The notes beneath the pieces are model-generated. The model saw nothing but the letters and a program-made list of their open reading frames with translations. It was not told the origin of the DNA and ran no database searches. A DNA stretch of 46,228 bases, taken from Acidobacteriota bacterium (lineage in GTDB: Bacteria; Acidobacteriota; Terriglobia; Terriglobales; Acidobacteriaceae). The stretch covers positions 1-46,228 of the forward strand of contig QIAP01000065.1 of assembly GCA_003225075.1 (NCBI GenBank), written 5' to 3'. The position numbers and the translations under genes are program-made. Positions 1-8,010 of the stretch are shown here, one piece after another (position 1 is the first letter of the stretch; each line of letters starts with the position of its first letter).

Positions 1-105
1 GAGATAGGCCACCGCGCTCAAGATGAAAAGCCAAAATATTAGAAACCAACGCACTCGAGTTGGCTTTCCGTCAATCATTAGTTTCTTCTCGATGTCGCGT
101 TCCAT
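1..105 (-). CDS. MFS transporter, N-terminal fragment (cut by window edge)
   Basis: An open frame starts with ATG at 105 on the minus strand and runs off the left edge, giving 35 residues. It has a short charged cytoplasmic head, then TRVRW leading into a hydrophobic first membrane helix (FLIFWLFILSAVAYL). This arrangement is typical of the start of anion:cation-symporter-type MFS permeases for sugar acids. It begins 23 bp after the stop of the exported RraA gene on the same strand, so it is probably the last visible gene of that operon. From its position it could import the product of the exported enzymes, which is inference. Only the first helix is visible, so the family call is moderate and the substrate unknown. 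Confidence 0.6.
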   Translation of the reverse strand, partial: MERDIEKKLMIDGKPTRVRWFLIFWLFILSAVAYL

Positions 106-128
106 AAGTATCTGAGGTGGGAGCGGGT

Positions 129-1034
129 TCATTGCACCGGCATCCGCAACTTAGATCCCTTGCGCTCGAGCCAGGTGTTGAACTGCTGGACCATTTCCCT
201 GGTCCACGGTGCATCGATTTGTCCAGGTGTGTACTTACCTTCGCGCAACATCATGTGACCCCATTCATCCACCAGATGATCCATCGCGGTGTCGTTTGCG
301 ACTTTGTCTGCCAGCTGTGAAGGGACAAACGTAATGCCCTCGGGATCGCCAATCGCGATGTCGCCCGGCATAACAGTTACGTCCCCGATACGAACCGCAA
401 CATTAATTCCCATCAACATGACGTTTTCGAGTGCCGAAGGATCAACGCCGCGCACATAGCATTGAAACCCGTGAATCTGTTGAATGCCGGTCACGTCGCG
501 CACCGCACCGTTCACAATAAGACCATTGTGGCTTTTGGCGTATATGGCAGTGGAAAGATTGTCACCCGCGAACGTGCCGTAGCGGATCTTTCCGAACAGA
601 TCGACGACGAGAATGTCATTCGGCTGGAGGATGTCGATCACCCAAGAGTTTTCATCCCCGATGCGTCCTTCTTTCCTGCCGTTGTTCTTAATAATCGAAT
701 CCACATCCGGGCGACGTGGCATGAAAACCGCGGTCACGACCCGGCCTACCAGGCGTTCCCCAGGATTAATTACTTTCCAGCCGCCCTCGAATTGATTGCG
801 ATAACCTGCGCCCTGCAACACATCCCACGCTTCGTCGGCCGTAACCTCCCGCAGCCCTTGAAGCACGGAGTCCGGTACCTTCGGCCGTCCGTCCTCGAAT
901 CGTTCGCCATGCCAATCAGGCGAGAACGTAATACGCTGTTCTTTGGAAAAGAGGCCCAATTGGCTGTGTGCGGCGTTGGTCAATCCCCACAGAACAGCGA
1001 TGCCGATTGCGAAGCAGCGGAACGATCGGTTCAT
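129..1034 (-). CDS. Exported RraA-family protein (aldolase/decarboxylase-like)
   Basis: This 301-residue protein opens with a Sec-type signal (MNRSFRCFAIGIAVLWGLTN, then AAHSQ). The rest is an RraA/HMG-aldolase fold domain; known members are metal-dependent 4-hydroxy-4-methyl-2-oxoglutarate aldolases or oxaloacetate decarboxylases. The core motif GLIVNGAVRD keeps the Arg-Asp pair that binds substrate and metal, but has Asn where most members have Asp (DGAVRD). The acidic residue usually two positions after RD is also absent (RDVTG). It lies 64 bp downstream of the SelA-like gene, in one minus-strand operon with RidA and the PQQ dehydrogenase. It is longer than plain RraA (about 160-220 residues) because of the signal and an N-terminal extension. 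The family is fairly sure; the reaction is not known. Confidence 0.85.
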   Translation of the reverse strand: MNRSFRCFAIGIAVLWGLTNAAHSQLGLFSKEQRITFSPDWHGERFEDGRPKVPDSVLQGLREVTADEAWDVLQGAGYRNQFEGGWKVINPGERLVGRVVTAVFMPRRPDVDSIIKNNGRKEGRIGDENSWVIDILQPNDILVVDLFGKIRYGTFAGDNLSTAIYAKSHNGLIVNGAVRDVTGIQQIHGFQCYVRGVDPSALENVMLMGINVAVRIGDVTVMPGDIAIGDPEGITFVPSQLADKVANDTAMDHLVDEWGHMMLREGKYTPGQIDAPWTREMVQQFNTWLERKGSKLRMPVQ

Positions 1035-1098
1035 TTTGTTCTCAGAGCCGCCAGCGATTCACCCGACTCATCCACACAGCGACATTGGAAATATGCCA

Positions 1099-2352
1099 TC
1101 AAGCGGAGTGCTCGCGAAACAGTTTGACCAACTGCTGCGCGACGATTTTGTCTTCACCCGGCTGCAACATGAATGAGTTCACCACCAGACCGCGCCTGTC
1201 CTCGCCCGTCCCTATGACGATGGATGGTCTTGAGCTTCGCAGCAATTTCGAAGCCTCTTGGGGCGTGAAGGAAATCCGACTCGAATCCCAGGTGATTTGC
1301 ATATGCGGAACGTGATTGGCGATATCCGGGACAAAGAAGGACGTGCTAACGCCAGTGACGTGCGTGATTTGCCGGGAGATTCCTTCGAGCTGGTCCTGCC
1401 ATTGTTTTGCCAGGGCGTCGTGGTCCTCATTGAGGTAGAGTTCGAGCGCTTTCACCATTCCGACAATTTCTTCTTTGCCGACCTTCTGGCTGCGGCCAAG
1501 TGTGTCCTCATGAGGGCTGTTGTTAAGCAGCGCGTTCGCAACCAAATCTGTGCGCCCGATTAGCAGTCCGGCGCATTGCGGACCGCGAATGGCTTTGCCG
1601 CCACTAAAGGCCACCAGGTCGTAGCCGATTTTGGTGTATTCCCAAAGGTGCGATACGGGCGGCGTATCGGCGGCGGCATCGTTGAAGCACGGCACGTTGT
1701 ACTGCTTTGCCAGCTTCGGCCACTCGTCGACTTTGATTTGCCCCGCCGCATTTGCAAAGTTTGTAAAATGCATCATGGCCGTCCGCGGGCCGACCGCTTT
1801 GTGAAGATCATCGCGGCTTTCGATCTCGATGAGCTTCACGCCCGTGGAGCGTAGCTGGTGATCAAAGGGATTGCGGTGTGATTTCTGGATGATCACCTCG
1901 GACTTCATCCCGGTGAGATCAGGCAATTGCTTGATGAAAGTTTCATTGTCGCCGGTGAGAATTCCAGCCAAGCCGGACTGAATTGCAGCAGCGGCGCCGG
2001 ACGTAACCAGCGCGGTGTATCCATCCGGCAACTTGAGCATTTCCGCGATCCGCTTCCCGGCAGCAACCTCTAAGTCCGGAATACTCACAAAGTGCCGTCC
2101 GGCTTGGGCCATGACCGCCTCAAGTTCCGGCCGAAGCACAGAGCCGCCAAGCATAGTCATGGTTCCTTCGCCGTTAATGACCGTGGTCACGCCCAGCTCT
2201 TCGTAGGGATTACCTGATTGTCCAAACCCGGTAACAGAAGTGCCAGCCGACCGATTCAGGCTGAATAATTTTGCTGGAGCTAACGCCACACCTGCAATTA
2301 CGGCTAGCGTCTCCAAGAACGAGCGTCGATTCCATTTTTCCTTCAGTGACAT
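1099..2352 (-). CDS. Tat-exported SelA-like PLP-dependent lyase/transferase
   Basis: This is a fold-type I PLP enzyme of 417 residues in the SelA-related family, which includes D-glucosaminate-6-phosphate ammonia-lyase. The PLP lysine is K253 in AFSGGKAIRGPQ, and D225 in CFNDAAADTPP is the likely pyridine-nitrogen aspartate. The N-terminus carries a twin-arginine signal (NRRSFLETLAV followed by a hydrophobic stretch), so the folded, PLP-loaded enzyme is predicted to be exported, which is unusual for this family. AAGGAG lies about 8 bases before the ATG. Its stop is 64 bp before the RraA start and its start is 18 bp after the RidA stop. A lyase releasing an enamine beside RidA makes biochemical sense, but the substrate is inference. 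True selenocysteine synthase is unlikely given the export signal and lack of SelB context. Confidence 0.85.
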   Translation of the reverse strand: MSLKEKWNRRSFLETLAVIAGVALAPAKLFSLNRSAGTSVTGFGQSGNPYEELGVTTVINGEGTMTMLGGSVLRPELEAVMAQAGRHFVSIPDLEVAAGKRIAEMLKLPDGYTALVTSGAAAAIQSGLAGILTGDNETFIKQLPDLTGMKSEVIIQKSHRNPFDHQLRSTGVKLIEIESRDDLHKAVGPRTAMMHFTNFANAAGQIKVDEWPKLAKQYNVPCFNDAAADTPPVSHLWEYTKIGYDLVAFSGGKAIRGPQCAGLLIGRTDLVANALLNNSPHEDTLGRSQKVGKEEIVGMVKALELYLNEDHDALAKQWQDQLEGISRQITHVTGVSTSFFVPDIANHVPHMQITWDSSRISFTPQEASKLLRSSRPSIVIGTGEDRRGLVVNSFMLQPGEDKIVAQQLVKLFREHSA

Positions 2353-2370
2353 GCTGCAAGCTCCTTGTAA

Positions 2371-2877
2371 TCACTTGCGGGTGACGGCGGCAATGCAATT
2401 GATTTCGAGCAATGAGTGTCCCGGGACCCCGGCCACGGACACGGTTGTGCGCGCAGGTCCCCCATGCGGAAAATATGTCTTGAAAACTTTGTTCATGCCC
2501 TCGTAGTAATCCAAATTTCCCAGATACACCGTTAGCTGCAAGATGCTGTCCATGGTGCCCCCGCCGGCCTCCACCAGCTTTTTCACATTGTTCATGACTT
2601 TCGTGGTATGGCTTTCGATGTCGCTCTGTTGCACCGAACCAGCATCATTCGCTCCCTGGCCTGAGATGTAAATTAGGCCGTTGTGGACAATGAGCGACGT
2701 GATCATCTGGGTGCCGTCGGCTGGTTTGCCGTCATAATCGAGTTTGCGGACAGTTGAATCCTGAGCGCTGGACTTTTTGGCGCCCAGTATGGTGCCGGTG
2801 ATGCCCAGCCCGGAAAGGATTGCGGCCAGGCGGAGTGCGAAGTTCCTGCGACTGAATGAACTGGAAATCATAGCCAT
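2371..2877 (-). CDS. Tat-exported RidA-family enamine/imine deaminase
   Basis: This RidA (YjgF/YER057c/UK114) protein of about 168 residues carries a twin-arginine signal (SRRNFALRLAAILSG). RidA proteins hydrolyse reactive enamine/imine intermediates released by PLP enzymes. The key Arg is present in PARTTVSV and the acidic residue in LLEINCIAA, so it should be active. I chose the ATG at 2877 over a GTG at 2895 because AGGAG sits about 8 bases upstream of it. It lies directly before the SelA-like PLP enzyme (18 bp apart), a functional pairing known from cytoplasmic RidA biology. Here both partners carry Tat signals, suggesting co-localisation outside the cytoplasm. The family is certain; the substrate is unknown. 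Confidence 0.88.
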   Translation of the reverse strand: MAMISSSFSRRNFALRLAAILSGLGITGTILGAKKSSAQDSTVRKLDYDGKPADGTQMITSLIVHNGLIYISGQGANDAGSVQQSDIESHTTKVMNNVKKLVEAGGGTMDSILQLTVYLGNLDYYEGMNKVFKTYFPHGGPARTTVSVAGVPGHSLLEINCIAAVTRK

Positions 2878-2925
2878 ATCTTTATCTCCTCTCACGTTCC
2901 ACGCTCCTTACAAGTGTTTGCCCGA

Positions 2926-4584
2926 TCAAGGCAAGCCAAAGCTAAAGACGTCACTGCCGGATGCGATAGCTACGTACTGCTTGCCCGCGATTGCATAGCT
3001 CATTGGTGAGGCATCCACGCTCTGACCGGTATTGAAATGCCAGAGTGGTTCACCATTTTGTGCGTCCACAGCCTCAAACGATTGAGAGTCGTCTCCAAAG
3101 AAAACGATCCCACCGGCGGTGGTCATGGTTCCGCCGGACGAATATGTTGATCCCACTTGAGGATATTTCCAAGCGAAGCTTTTGGTGTCAAAGTTATAGG
3201 CCAGGAGAATCTTCTGGCGGCTCTCGCTGGAAAGATGTTTAACCCCGTTGGCGTAATAGGTGCGTCCCTCGGAGAACTGCTCCGGTTTCAAGAAGAAATT
3301 TCCGCAGTCCTCGAGCGCTTTGAAATAAAACAGATGAGTCACTTCGCTGTAAGAAGGTGCAAACCAATTGGTGGCTCCCGCGAAGCCGGGGCACACTCGG
3401 GTTCCTTCCGCTGACGGTTGAATGCCTGTGCGGATCGGACGTCCCTGCGCGTCAATGCCTCTTGCCCAGTTCAGTTTTTCCACGAAGGGGACGGCTGACA
3501 GAAATTTACCGTTGCTGCGGTCCAGCACATAGACAAATCCGTTGCGATTCGCTTCAACCAACAGCTTTCGCGGCTCCCCTTGGTAGACTGCGTCGATCAG
3601 AACGGGCGTTTCTGTCGCATCATAGTCAAAAAGATCATGAGGGGTGAATTGAAAATACCACTTCAGTTTGCCGTTGTCGGGATCCATGGCTAACACGCAG
3701 TCGGTATAAAGATCATCGCCAGGGCGCACTTCTCCATCGAAATCGGGAGACGGATTGCTGGTGCCCCAGTAGATAGTATTCAGTTCGGGATCGTACGTGC
3801 CCGGCATCCAAGTCGTGCCGCCACCATGGATATACAGTTTTCCCGGCCAACTGGCTGAGCCAAATTCGCCAGGTCCTGGAATCGTCCAGAAACGCCACGC
3901 TTGTTTTCCTGTGAGCGCATCGTACGCAGCAACGAATCCCCGGACGCCATCGTCTCCACCGGAAGTGCCCACCAGAACTTTGTCCTTGACCAGCAGCGGA
4001 GCACTGGTCGCGCCATAGTTCTTATTTTCGACCGCATATGCCACGTCCCATATTAAGTGGCCTGATCGCGCATCCAGGCAAAGCAGATGCGCGTTATCGG
4101 TCTCCAGATAAATTCGCGAATGCCATACCGCAACTCCTCGACTCACATGTCTCGACGCATCATCGATCAGGCCTTCGGTCACCGGACGCGTGTAGTGCCA
4201 TACAACTCGACCAGTTCGGGCATCGAGGGCAAGTGCATCGTTCGAAGCGGTTACAAACATCATTCCATTGATCACTACTGGCGTAACTTCCAGCCGGCTT
4301 GAATTGTCCGAATGGAAGACCCACTGGGCACGTAACTGGCCGACATTCTGAACGTTGATTTCACTGAGACTGCTGTAGCGCCGCCCGGAGTAATCGCCGT
4401 TATAGGAAACCCAGTTCTCGCCGGGCGGTTGGGCAACAAGATCTGCGGGGAGTACATCGACGGTGGTTGAAATAGGGGCATTAAACTTGTTCTGCGCGGC
4501 TGCGGCGACAAAGAGAAACAGCCAGACTAGAGTCGTCCATCTCGTTCTCGGCCTGATATACATGGTCCGGCGAGCTCTCACCAT
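2926..4584 (-). CDS. Exported PQQ-dependent dehydrogenase (type I quinoprotein)
   Basis: This 552-residue eight-bladed propeller quinoprotein of the alcohol-dehydrogenase type oxidises an alcohol or sugar and passes electrons to cytochrome c. Recognisable signatures are the N-terminal NWVSYNGDYSGRRYSSL block, repeated W-motif blades (GKLKWYFQ, GEPLWHF), IYWGTSNPSPDF and the active-site FTPHDLFDYDATETP. The vicinal Cys-Cys of methanol dehydrogenase appears absent; the aligned stretch reads ASRHVSRG. There is no C-terminal cytochrome c domain, so an external acceptor is needed; the di-haem cytochrome at 7063 is the obvious candidate. A signal peptide is visible (WTTLVWLFLFVAAAAQ). The start may be ATG 4584 or ATG 4563; neither has a strong ribosome site. 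Substrate not deducible. Confidence 0.9.
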   Translation of the reverse strand: MVRARRTMYIRPRTRWTTLVWLFLFVAAAAQNKFNAPISTTVDVLPADLVAQPPGENWVSYNGDYSGRRYSSLSEINVQNVGQLRAQWVFHSDNSSRLEVTPVVINGMMFVTASNDALALDARTGRVVWHYTRPVTEGLIDDASRHVSRGVAVWHSRIYLETDNAHLLCLDARSGHLIWDVAYAVENKNYGATSAPLLVKDKVLVGTSGGDDGVRGFVAAYDALTGKQAWRFWTIPGPGEFGSASWPGKLYIHGGGTTWMPGTYDPELNTIYWGTSNPSPDFDGEVRPGDDLYTDCVLAMDPDNGKLKWYFQFTPHDLFDYDATETPVLIDAVYQGEPRKLLVEANRNGFVYVLDRSNGKFLSAVPFVEKLNWARGIDAQGRPIRTGIQPSAEGTRVCPGFAGATNWFAPSYSEVTHLFYFKALEDCGNFFLKPEQFSEGRTYYANGVKHLSSESRQKILLAYNFDTKSFAWKYPQVGSTYSSGGTMTTAGGIVFFGDDSQSFEAVDAQNGEPLWHFNTGQSVDASPMSYAIAGKQYVAIASGSDVFSFGLP

Positions 4585-4624
4585 CTGATCAAGATAATCC
4601 GCCCAAGATGGCCCATTTCTCCAC

Positions 4625-5377
4625 TTAGTGTGGAGCCGAAGCAGCTTTTGAGACAGAACGGAGCTGATGCACAGCGGAAGTTACCCCAGTCGGGCCCCGC
4701 TGAGTTTGCATGGACGCTTGATAGCCGGCGTTAACCATCCCGGAATGATCCCAAACCGGAGCGGCTATGCATCGAATGTGCGGTTCATTCTCCTCCAGAT
4801 CGCAGGCGTATCCATTCCGCCGCACTTTTTGCAAATGTGTTTGCAGCTCTTGAATGCTTCCAATCGTGTTCGCGGACATGCGCTTTAACTCGAGCTGGGG
4901 AATAATATTTGCCAGCTCCTGCGGTGGCATATACGCCAACAAAACCTTGCCGACTGCTGAGCAGTACAAGGGAACAGCGGCTCCGATGCGTGAATAGATG
5001 CGAAGTGGTTCCGAGGAATCGAGCTTCTCAACGTAGACAGCAGCCAGCCCGTGACGGACCGTCAAATGGACTGTTTCGCGAGTCTGCTGGTTTAATTTCT
5101 GCAAATACGGCAAGCTCAAGCGCCGAATATCGAGTTGCGCCAAAGCAGCCTGGCCAAGTGAAAAGCAGCCGAGGCCGAGGTGATAGATCCCCACGTCGCT
5201 ACAGTTTAAAAAGCTCGAAGATTCGAGATTTACCAGGAAGCGATGTACTGTACTAACCGGAAGGCCAGATATTTTTGCAACTTGCGACGCGGTTAAGCCT
5301 TTCTCGGCGTTGGCAAAGAAATTGAGCAGCCGCAGTCCGCGTTGCAGGGCGGTAATGTTGTAAGTTCGTTTTGCCAT
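4625..5377 (-). CDS. IclR-family transcriptional regulator
   Basis: The protein has 250 residues, the usual family length. An N-terminal winged helix (residues about 8-70, with GLTASQVAKISGLPVSTVHRFL) precedes the ligand-binding IclR effector domain (about 80-245, with VGKVLLAYMPPQEL and YACDLEENEPHIRCIAAPV). IclR proteins usually control catabolic operons for aromatic or sugar-acid substrates and bind small carboxylates. It sits between the RraA at 5457 and the PQQ dehydrogenase (40 bp gap) on the same strand. It is therefore probably the local regulator of both the minus-strand operon and the divergent RidA-cytochrome-lactonase genes; this is inferred from position. The ATG at 5377 gives the expected MAKRTYNITALQRGLRLL start. 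Confidence 0.92.
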   Translation of the reverse strand: MAKRTYNITALQRGLRLLNFFANAEKGLTASQVAKISGLPVSTVHRFLVNLESSSFLNCSDVGIYHLGLGCFSLGQAALAQLDIRRLSLPYLQKLNQQTRETVHLTVRHGLAAVYVEKLDSSEPLRIYSRIGAAVPLYCSAVGKVLLAYMPPQELANIIPQLELKRMSANTIGSIQELQTHLQKVRRNGYACDLEENEPHIRCIAAPVWDHSGMVNAGYQASMQTQRGPTGVTSAVHQLRSVSKAASAPH

Positions 5378-5456
5378 TGCCCACCTACGGTTCTCTCAGT
5401 TGGTCAAAATGAAAGTGCGGATTATCTGATGAAAGTTGGTTTTGTGCAAGTACTCT

Positions 5457-6245
5457 CTACAAGCGTCCAAATTGTTTCACCGCCTCTTGGATCGACTTGA
5501 GTTTTTCAATGTAGGGATACATCGAATGTTCTTTGAAGTCGAGTTGCTGGGCCAGAGCCAGGACCTCTTGAGCCTTGGCCCGGGGAACAACAACTACGCC
5601 GTCGGAATCGGCTACGACAACGTCGTAGGGATGCACAGCTACTCCGTCGCAGACCACCGGAACGTTCGCACCCGCAAACCGATAATGATTTACTGAGGTA
5701 GAGGGTACGATACCGAGCGCAAAAACAGGGAAGCTAATTTTACGAAGGTATCCCACATCGCGAACCCCACCGTCAATGACCGCTCCCGCGTAGCCTCTTG
5801 CGGACATGGCAGTTCCCATTAATCCTCCCATGCCCGCGATATCAATTCCGTCTTCCACTACCATGACATAGACGGAATTTGCTGTGCCCTGGTCAATTGC
5901 CGCCAGCATTCCATTCAGAGCAGCGGGGTCGTTGTTAGCTTCCGCTTTTTTAAGCAACACGGTGATGGCGAGCCCCGCGAACTTTGCGGGAAATATCGGC
6001 TGCATGCGATGCGTCATATACATTTTGCGTCCCGCAATCTGTTCCATAGCGTCGGACACCGAAGCAACTTCGACATGCCGAAATCCATCCAGCAGAGTCG
6101 CTTCTTCGTTGGGAGAGGTTGGTTGAGCGGCCGACTGCGCTGCAAGCAACCGGCCAACCTGTGAGAGTCCTGCCAGAAACAAGAGTACAGAAAGAATGAG
6201 GATGGCATTTTTTCGCTGGAGCCTTGGAAAGCGAGATTTGTTCAT
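5457..6245 (-). CDS. Exported RraA-family protein, second copy
   Basis: This 262-residue RraA-family protein has a Sec signal (KNAILILSVLLFLAGLSQ). Its core is closer to the family norm than the copy at 129-1034: GYAGAVIDGGVRD and DVVVADSDGVVVVPRAKA are textbook. A Gly lies 20 residues before the Arg of the RD pair, but the acidic residue expected two positions after RD is replaced (RDVGY). GGAGG sits about 5 bases before the ATG. It is the first gene of the minus-strand cluster and is divergent from the exported RidA at 6387. Two exported RraA paralogues in one cluster suggest two C-C cleavage or decarboxylation steps, or different substrates; this is inference. Confidence 0.87.
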   Translation of the reverse strand: MNKSRFPRLQRKNAILILSVLLFLAGLSQVGRLLAAQSAAQPTSPNEEATLLDGFRHVEVASVSDAMEQIAGRKMYMTHRMQPIFPAKFAGLAITVLLKKAEANNDPAALNGMLAAIDQGTANSVYVMVVEDGIDIAGMGGLMGTAMSARGYAGAVIDGGVRDVGYLRKISFPVFALGIVPSTSVNHYRFAGANVPVVCDGVAVHPYDVVVADSDGVVVVPRAKAQEVLALAQQLDFKEHSMYPYIEKLKSIQEAVKQFGRL

Positions 6246-6386
6246 TGAGTCCTCCCGTTGTATATATGAGCGCGGACTTTAGCATTGTTTTTGGTGGTAT
6301 GGAAGAGCGGCGAATGCAGATTTCTCGAAAATTGGGAAGTGAACTGCTATCTGAGAAATGATTATCAACAAAAGGAGATCACAAAT
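6246..6386. promoter_or_regulatory. Divergent intergenic region between exported RraA and RidA
   Basis: These 141 bases separate two divergently transcribed genes and must carry at least two promoters. AAGGAG at 6372-6377 serves the RidA start and GGAGG in reverse serves RraA. A 7-bp inverted repeat, ATTTCTC with GAGAAAT about 26 bases on, lies near 6323-6357. It could be a regulator site for the neighbouring IclR protein, but it is too short and AT-rich to be convincing. No near-consensus -35/-10 pair was found. Confidence 0.35.
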
Positions 6387-6851
6387 ATGGCGACAAGAGT
6401 TCTTAAGCAATTGATGGTTCTGCTCATGATCACGGCCGGCTTTTTACTGACTGGCTCTGCCAGTTGTTTTGCTCAGCAGCGGCGCGCTATCAGCGTCGGA
6501 CCAGCCAAAGGGCTTCCATTTAGTGATGGCATGCTTGTCGGCAACACTCTCTACATTGCCGGAACTGAAGGTACCGATGACCAGGGAAAATTGAAAACCG
6601 GCGGGATAGGCCCGGAAACGCAAGCCGCACTCGAAAACATTGAGAAGGTAATCAAGGCGGCTGGGTTCGAGTTGAAGGATGTGGTTGCGGTGACGGTTTA
6701 CCTGGCAGACATTCATGAATTTGCGGATATGAACAAGGTGTACAAGAGTTTCATGCCCGATCCCAAGCCTACGCGCGCGACCGTGCAAGTCGGCGGTCTT
6801 GTCAACAACGCGCGCATTGAAATCTCGGCCGTTGCGGCCAAGGACAAGTAG
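6387..6851 (+). CDS. Exported RidA-family protein, second copy
   Basis: This RidA-family protein has 154 residues. The start is ATG 6387, preceded by AAAGGAG at about 9 bases. It gives a clean Sec signal peptide (LKQLMVLLMITAGFLLTG, cleavage near CFAQ); an in-frame upstream start at 6285 would add a non-signal-like head. The RidA core runs from AISVGPAKGLPFSDG to the end. The conserved Arg (PTRATVQV) and Glu (RIEISAVAA) are both present, so deaminase chemistry is plausible. It is divergent from RraA and followed after 211 bp by the cytochrome c gene. Together with 2371-2877 this makes two exported RidA copies in one locus, which supports enamine/imine chemistry outside the cytoplasm. Confidence 0.88.
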   Translation: MATRVLKQLMVLLMITAGFLLTGSASCFAQQRRAISVGPAKGLPFSDGMLVGNTLYIAGTEGTDDQGKLKTGGIGPETQAALENIEKVIKAAGFELKDVVAVTVYLADIHEFADMNKVYKSFMPDPKPTRATVQVGGLVNNARIEISAVAAKDK

Positions 6852-7062
6852 TAGGCAGTTGGGCGAAGCCGGATGGTGCCGAGCAATTCGCAGGGATCAC
6901 CCGCGAGAAGTTTATTCGGAATCGCTTCCGCGCACGACCGCGTCTGTCTTTGACACGACCTTGACATGCTCGGCGATGGTGATGTAACAGGATGAACCGG
7001 TTGTCGGGCAACTAAGCCTTGTTAAGAGCTTTATCTTAATCTTTAGATTCGCTTTGAGGTGA

Positions 7063-7953
7063 GTGGGCAAGGAGCAGGGGGGAGATATTCCGCACGTATC
7101 GTCGTACCCATGGATATTGCTGTTACTGGGCGCCGCTTGTGTCGGGGAAATGGTTCCGATTCTCAAGTCTCAGACCCGGCCACCGCGCCGTTCAAAATCT
7201 GCCTTAGCGTCCACGCATTTAGCAGGCCAACAAGTCTTCGCTTCGAATTGTGCATCGTGCCACGGATTAGATGGTCGCGGCGGTGAGCGGGCGCCCGATA
7301 TTGCGGGTACAGCAAAAGTACAAAAGTTTCCCGATGAGAAACTGTTTCATATTGTTGGGGACGGTATTCCAGCGACAGGAATGCCCGCCTTTCGCACGCT
7401 CGGCGCGGACAAAATCAAGGCAGTGGTGAGTTACCTGCGCGTTCTGCAAGGACGGACTCCTTCCGTCAAATTACCGGGTAATCCTGAGAGAGGTAAGCTG
7501 CTCTTTTTCGGTAAAGGGAGATGTTCCAACTGTCACATAATTGCCGGTGCGGGCGGTTTTATTGGAACTGATTTGTCCGTTTACGCCAAGACTCGGTCCG
7601 TCGAGGAAATCCGCGAGGCGATAACGAAGCCCGGGAAAAATGTGGAGACACATGGGAAGGAAAAGCGCGAAAGACCTGTAACGGTGCTCATGCGTGATGG
7701 GCAGAAATATATTGGCATCGCGCGCAACGAAGACAATTTTTCCCTACAGTTGCAGACCCTCGACGGAGCTTTTCATTTCCTGATGAAATCAGAACTGGAT
7801 CATATTGAGTATCAGCCGCAGTCCCTGATGCCATCGGATTATGGCTCAACCCTGAGCCGCCAGGAACTGGACGATCTGATTAGTTTTCTTGTCAGCACTT
7901 CGAAGTCCAGCAAGGCCAGGCAGTCCGCCGACAATGGTGAACCTGACCCTTAA
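7063..7953 (+). CDS. Di-haem cytochrome c, probable electron acceptor of the PQQ dehydrogenase
   Basis: This 296-residue protein has two CXXCH haem sites. CASCH at residues 63-67 has a likely axial Met in GMPAF (about 107). CSNCH at 154-158 has a candidate Met in SLMPSDYG. The second domain resembles the haem-binding domain found fused to membrane-bound dehydrogenases, with its interposed beta region (VLMRDGQKYIGIARNEDNF). The N-terminus carries an uncleaved or cleaved hydrophobic signal (YPWILLLLGAACVG). The start is GTG 7063, a weak but necessary choice because the signal lies directly after it. A PQQ enzyme without its own cytochrome domain lies 2.5 kb away, so this is the obvious partner. 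The 211-bp gap before it shows no clear promoter. Confidence 0.88.
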   Translation: MGKEQGGDIPHVSSYPWILLLLGAACVGEMVPILKSQTRPPRRSKSALASTHLAGQQVFASNCASCHGLDGRGGERAPDIAGTAKVQKFPDEKLFHIVGDGIPATGMPAFRTLGADKIKAVVSYLRVLQGRTPSVKLPGNPERGKLLFFGKGRCSNCHIIAGAGGFIGTDLSVYAKTRSVEEIREAITKPGKNVETHGKEKRERPVTVLMRDGQKYIGIARNEDNFSLQLQTLDGAFHFLMKSELDHIEYQPQSLMPSDYGSTLSRQELDDLISFLVSTSKSSKARQSADNGEPDP

Positions 7954-8010
7954 ATGCACTTGGTCTGAATCTTGGGCTAAAGCATATCCCAATTTGAAAG
8001 GGCAACCCCT

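Noticed and set aside
462-1127. 221-codon plus-strand frame over the exported RraA gene
   Set aside because: Antisense shadow; the minus-strand frame has a signal peptide and RraA motifs.
1099-2352. True selenocysteine synthase (selA)
   Set aside because: It has a Tat export signal, and no selB, selD or tRNA-Sec is near; SelA-like lyase/transferase families fit better.
6323-6357. Inverted repeat ATTTCTC ... GAGAAAT as an IclR operator
   Set aside because: Only 7 bp per arm, AT-rich, with a long spacer; it could easily occur by chance and has no second copy in the cluster.
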